DNA of 64,000 nucleotides, from NCBI GenBank assembly GCA_002081555.1, contig MZNV01001974.1, positions 1 to 64,000 on the forward strand, given 5' to 3'. Position numbers and translations under genes: made by a program. Source of the stretch: Protostelium mycophagum. Taxonomy: Eukaryota; Evosea; Variosea; Protosteliida; Protosteliaceae. The notes beneath the pieces are model-generated. The model was not told the origin of the DNA. It was given only the letters and a program-made list of their open reading frames with translations, and did not search any database. Below are positions 59,453 through 64,000 of the stretch, piece by piece (position 1 is the stretch's first letter; each line of letters opens with the position of its first letter).

Positions 59453-60500
59453 TTATTGTGGTTCATGTGATGTTCTTCTTTTTTTAGAGGGGTTGTCGTC
59501 GTCGCTGTGAAGATGTCAAAGATACTTTGTGATGTCAAAACTCACGTGGGGTTGTCGACGTAGACGCTCGAAGTGATGATGGATGACGTCATCATGGCGG
59601 GTGTCACAAATGTCGAGTTGACGCTTCCCTGCGGTTTGTTGGTGGGAGATTGTATGGCATTGGAGGGGGACCAGGGTGCAGAAGGTATGTTCTGAGCCAT
59701 CGGAAAGCTCGTATTTGTTATGTTGCTGACGTCATGTGGCTGATGTGGGATCTGTTGTACATCCGGCACGACCTGGGAGGGGATCGTCCTCTTCTGTGTT
59801 TCTCTTGCTGCGTTGTCAGTTTGAACATTTATTTCTGGGACTATTGTGGGTGCTGTGGGTATCGCAGACGCCGTAGATGCCGTTTTGGCATTGCTGTCCG
59901 CGCTTCCTTCTGTTTTGACTGAAGAGGTGTGCGCAGAGCTGTCTTCGAACGAAAAATAAGTCTGATGTTGTTAATCGCAGACAGAGTTGGTGTCATCATC
60001 TCACGTGGCCAGTTGAAAAAGAAGGGGCCACCGTGCTTTGGAGGCTGGTCGCATTGGCCGGCTCAGAATGGAAGGTGGTCGTGCTGGCGAAAGCGTCTTC
60101 GTTTGAACTATTCATCGTGTTACTTTCTTTCTTTGCTGGGGTTGAGATCGCATTCAATTGTTCATACTGCAGCTGTCATCATATGGACACTGGTGACTTG
60201 AAATACATACATCATTGTTAGAGAGGGCCTTAGGGGGCTCTTTGAAGTCCACGTAACGAAGTAGAGCGCCGTCCATATCACGGCTTGCGTAATGGTAAAG
60301 TTTGTCATTAGAATTGAAGACAATGAGGGCGACCTCACAGTCACAGAGAATGGATAATTCCATCGCTTTCTTAATTAGACCATTTTTTCTCTTGGTGAAG
60401 GTCGCCTGTTTGTATTCAGCATGGAAATCGATCGTATGATCCTTACCTGTCTGTTCCTCTCGTTGGTGATTCTCTCGATGTTGATCTTGTTTCTTCCCAT
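59453..60500 (-). CDS. MEF2-type MADS-box transcription factor
   Basis: Exon 1 starts at 60500 with [18 protein letters not shown] 41-nt intron is removed, and exon 2 continues [20 protein letters not shown] then [20 protein letters not shown], giving a complete MADS domain of type II. It is followed by a MEF2-like extension ([15 protein letters not shown]). Further exons are Ser/Thr/Pro/Asn-rich ([34 protein letters not shown]). The last exon has an acidic/basic end with a possible nuclear signal ([10 protein letters not shown]) and stops at TAA 59455-59453. MEF2-type proteins dimerise and bind CArG-like sites. In Dictyostelium relatives act in development; the role here is inferred. Confidence 0.95.
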
Positions 60501-60834
60501 CTCTGATTCGAGTCAGCATATGAGAGTAAACTTGACACATGGCGTCAAACGGATCAATCACGCGTCAGGAAGATGACTCATTTTGTCCTCAATGAGGATA
60601 ATGACGGTTATGTTTGTATATATAGACGACCGCACCCAATTATAGAACTCTGCTAAAAATGGAAGGTCAAGAGAAAATACCCCGCATCTTGTTCAGACAA
60701 AAAGTGTCATCTACACAGATGTCATTTTGACGTGCTGGAAACGCATTCTTGTAAAAATTTGGGTGCAGCACGGACCGTGAAATTACCGCATCCATCACGG
60801 TAAGGAGGAAAGATGACGTCACCAACTCGATTTA
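60501..60834. other. Promoter of the MADS gene and 3' flank of the receptor kinase
   Basis: A 334-bp gap. It contains a TATATATA-type stretch at 60617-60624 and AT-rich runs. No gene was recognised. Confidence 0.5.
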
Positions 60835-63800
60835 TCACTTGTGAAGCAGATATGTGGTCTCTGAAGTTGGTAGATCACAGTCCACATATATGTCCACCAT
60901 CTCCTCCGCATGAGCTTGTCCGTGATAAGAGGAGGCGATGTTTGATGAAGTGATGGCTCTCGTCCATTCTGCGGGGATCGTATGATCGACATCTAATGTG
61001 ACTGATGATGCCGTATCAGAGAGGTAATCACATATTTTTGAGAACTCTGGGCGCTCATGGGGGTCATACTTCCAACACGCTGGTGACAATCATTTCTCTA
61101 AGACTTCATTTTCCAAATTCAAAGATTACCTTTCATAAGGTGGACGAGGTGAGGATTGTTTATCTCTGTACAGTCTGGTTGTAGTGTGCCAGCCATCACC
61201 TAGGTTCTAAGTATAGATCTATACTATTAGGAATCATCACCTTTGAACCGACATCCAAGACTGAGACATCAGGATATGGTGCAGAGCACATCAGTGTCTC
61301 CCTGTCAGATATGTCAGTCTGACATATTAGATCTACAACGACATACCAGCATGTCACACCAAAACTGTACACGTCAGACTTGCGAGAGAACACCCCCTTC
61401 AAAGCTGTCAACGGTCAGTAAACAATCTTTAAGACTCATTGTACAACCTTCTGGTGACATCCATTTGACAGGCCCGACGAGATTATTCGTGACACTCGCG
61501 TTCTCTGAACCGTTCATCAGAACAGATAAGATACCGCAGAACTCACCGTTTGGACCGAATTCCAGGCGTCTCGACATGCCGAAATCGCCGACCTGTTGGA
61601 TTTTAGTTGAATTCTAAATAGATTGAATGGTCACCTTTACGATCAGAGTTGTAGTCAACAGGACGTTTCTCGCGGCGAGGTCTCTGCATAAGTGAACATC
61701 TCAAGTTGTTGAATCTTTTCGGCGACAACGCGCTTTGGAAATTTGTAAGGGTTACCTGTGTATTATTCCCTCGTGATGTAGATGTGCCATCGCCTTTGCG
61801 ATACTCAAAATAAAGTACCGTTGTAGATCAATAGTCAGAGTCTATAGGATTTTATTTCAATTCCACAACATATTATCTTTGTGTCTTTGCGATTGATATT
61901 GCGGCGAAGCCGCAAGACCACCAGAATCATGAACAGACTCACCTCTTTATTTCTTCTGATATAGAGTTCAAGAGATCCCATGTGGCAGAATTCCGTGACC
62001 TATGACCCTGAGTGGTGCATGATGACGATGATGGACATCTGGTGGACTTACCAGAGCTAGCGGATTCACAGTTGTGCCCATATATAATACCACATTCTAT
62101 GTTCTTCAAAAAGATAAAATGAAATGATCTTACTGGGTGTGGCCGAAGGTTCTGCAACAACTGAACTTCCATAAAAAACTGTGACATGAGGTCCTCAGTC
62201 ACATTTTGCTCCATCAATTGCTTCACCGCCACCTGTCATCTGTCAGAAATGATTGACACACGTCATCATCACGTCATTACGCCTCCACTCTGCTTGATAG
62301 ACCACTCCGAAGCTGCCCACTCCAATCTTCTTCACCTTCTTTAGCTCTGATCTGTCGATGATCTTGTTCTTCAGAGTGTCTATCCCAAACCGAGAGATCA
62401 TCTTTGCCACGGCACGTCTTCTGTTGATGTAGATGGCGAGTAATGTGGCCAGAATGATGACGAAGAGGGTGATGATGGTGGTGATGAGCGCGATCATCCA
62501 GGCTTGCATCACGAAAGGCTGAGTCGTGCTGTGGAGGTTATTGTTTCTTCACAAGATTTTGGAATTGTAAAGCGATTTCTGGAGGCTGTGAAGAACTTGC
62601 AGGGGTGTTCACAATAATGGCCGAGTTTTTTTTGCAGAATAAAAATAATTGGATGAGAATGTGAGGCCTACGGATTGTGGCACGAGATGACACCGCTGTT
62701 TCCTAGAATCTGCGAATCGTTTGAGTCCCCACATCGTCTACAACGAGTCACCTCTTGTCCTTGGTAGCATTTTATTTTTGACAATTGCTTGACATTTTTG
62801 ACGCGGATTCCGAACCCCAACATCACGATATTTGCGTTATCACGAAGATCCGTTCCTGTAAAGTCGTACTCTCCCGCGTTGTAGATGGCCACGGAGGGTT
62901 GCTCATCATGGATATCGCAATATGATATCATCATGGGCTGGTAAGTTGAGATGGCAGAACCATCAATTGCCTGGTTGTAGATCAACATATGTTTCATTCG
63001 AATGAGATGTATGCGCGACCTGATTTTCATGGAAAGTGCTGTTGTAGACGACGACCGTTTCATTCAGATGAAAAGGTATGTATATACCACCCCCACTCCC
63101 CGCTACGTTTCCCCTCTTTGGAGTTTGAGTATTTTTGTCGACAAAAATCACTCACAAAATCTGAACTGCTCATACTGGCCACAGATGACGTGGATAAATA
63201 TATCCCCCCTCCTCTTTCTGCCTGATTACTTATGATATCACAGTCCTCCATGATGATATCACCAGTGATATCTATGTACATCCCACCCCCATCACCCTTG
63301 CTCTTGGTGCTGTTAAAAATAGATTCGTGGAATTGGATTCTAAAAATTTAAAAAATTTCTCTCACATTGAATCTTAGGTCAAAAACCTGGTTCTTCATGA
63401 TCAGTGATGACGTCATCACCACCTTCTGGAGTTGATCTCCCGCCAAAAAAATACCGCCCCCCACATTTGCCTGATTGTTTACAACCTTACTATTCTGAAT
63501 TCTGAAATTCGTCGGACCAATCAATTGGTCCAAGCAAATCGCCCCCCCTTGGAGTGCCGTATTATTATGAAATGTCGACCCTGTGATGTCGACATCAGCC
63601 GTTCCATAAATAGACACAGCCCCTCCCAAACTGTACAGCTTCCCCGCATCGTTCCCGTCAAACACCGAATTTTCGATGAAAAGTCGCATTGCGATGTCAC
63701 CCTGAGCGTCGATCGCGCCTCCCCCCCGTTTGGCTTGGTTTTGAATGAATTTGGAATCTACAATGGAGATGGTGGCATTGGCCATGTCTTTCCCGTCAAA

Positions 63801-64000
63801 CTGGATTGCTGGTTCGTCATTCAGGTTTTTTATAAAAATATTAAAAAATATCTGGGAATTTATTATTAAAATATTATAAAATATCTGGGAATTTATTATA
63901 AAATATCTGAGAATGATCACGTGACTAAACATCAATAGATTCTTGAATGATAAGATTCACATCTTTGCTACTAAAAATAGCACAAAATCACCCACCTCCT
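60835..64000 (-). CDS. Beta-helix receptor tyrosine-kinase-like protein (5' end beyond right edge)
   Basis: The ectodomain (64000 to about 62650) is a right-handed beta-helix with repeats such as GGGAIDAQGDIAMRLFIENS, TADVDITGSTFHNNTALQ and QANVGGGIFLAGDQL. The membrane segment is MIALITTIITLFVIILATLL followed by a basic stop-transfer IYINRRRAV. The kinase has the glycine loop (IGVGSFGVVYQ), AVK lysine, HLHHEGIIHRDLAARN, DFG (VGDFGMSRRLEFG), GPVKWMSPE, SDVYSFGVTCW and CWKYDPHERPEF. HRDLAARN and PVKWMSPE are tyrosine-kinase-style motifs within the TKL/TK group. The stop is at 60837-60835. It is probably a surface sensor. It is the intact paralogue of the decayed copy at 26059-30489. A fragment of the same family lies at 45335-45480. 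Confidence 0.9.

Noticed and set aside
61243-61617. 124-codon plus frame containing a piece shared with 45386-45634
   Set aside because: Both are the antisense strand of receptor-kinase exons. The similarity reflects the kinase fragment, not a plus-strand gene family.

Overview
The window is nuclear DNA of an intron-rich, gene-dense protist. The best fit is an amoebozoan related to dictyostelids or protosteliids. Evidence for this is a circularly permuted Ras + vWA protein of a type known from Dictyostelium, a MEF2-type MADS-box factor, tyrosine-kinase-like receptors with secreted beta-helix ectodomains, and many 37-200 nt GT-AG introns. The lineage is inferred from gene content; I could not run a search.

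Left part (1-12.9 kb): the edge holds the first two exons of a second GMC oxidoreductase copy (minus strand). Next come a ten-exon PiT phosphate transporter (minus), a small probable mitochondrial protein, a calponin-homology/coiled-coil protein, a soluble fumarate reductase fused to cytochrome b5, and a secreted protein with an ADP-ribosyltransferase-like N-terminus.

13-25.8 kb: a broken EGF-type surface protein (minus) abuts the head of the circularly permuted Ras gene. A long secreted beta-helix protein follows, then the full GMC oxidoreductase, which has a Ser/Thr-rich repeat and a GPI-like tail.

26-32.5 kb: a decayed beta-helix receptor kinase, then about 2 kb of AT-rich repeat DNA with a 323-bp tandem duplication. 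The duplication carries a methylation- or RIP-like mutation signature.

32.5-45 kb: a maltooligosyl trehalose synthase (TreY type, rare in eukaryotes), a metallophosphoesterase, an unrecognised protein, a GH27 alpha-galactosidase and a Q-rich transcription-factor-like protein ending in an IPT/TIG domain. A gap of about 485 bp between convergent genes is patched together from pieces of three genes found elsewhere in the window.

45.5-64 kb: a MYND-finger protein with a His-rich N-terminus (minus) and a HARE-HTH/BAH chromatin protein (plus) are divergent. They are followed by a dynamin-family GTPase (minus), an inverted-repeat element, tRNA-Asn and tRNA-Asp, a degenerate pseudogene, an NAD-dependent epimerase (plus) and a MEF2-like MADS protein (minus) whose stop codons are 3 bp apart, and an intact beta-helix receptor kinase (minus) running off the right edge.

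Three short words recur across the window far above chance: GTTGTAGA/TCTACAAC (often the 3' splice site), GAAATTTC arrays in introns, and TGACGTCA palindromes. Exon boundaries were read by hand from reading frames and splice consensus. Those in the long beta-helix genes are incomplete.
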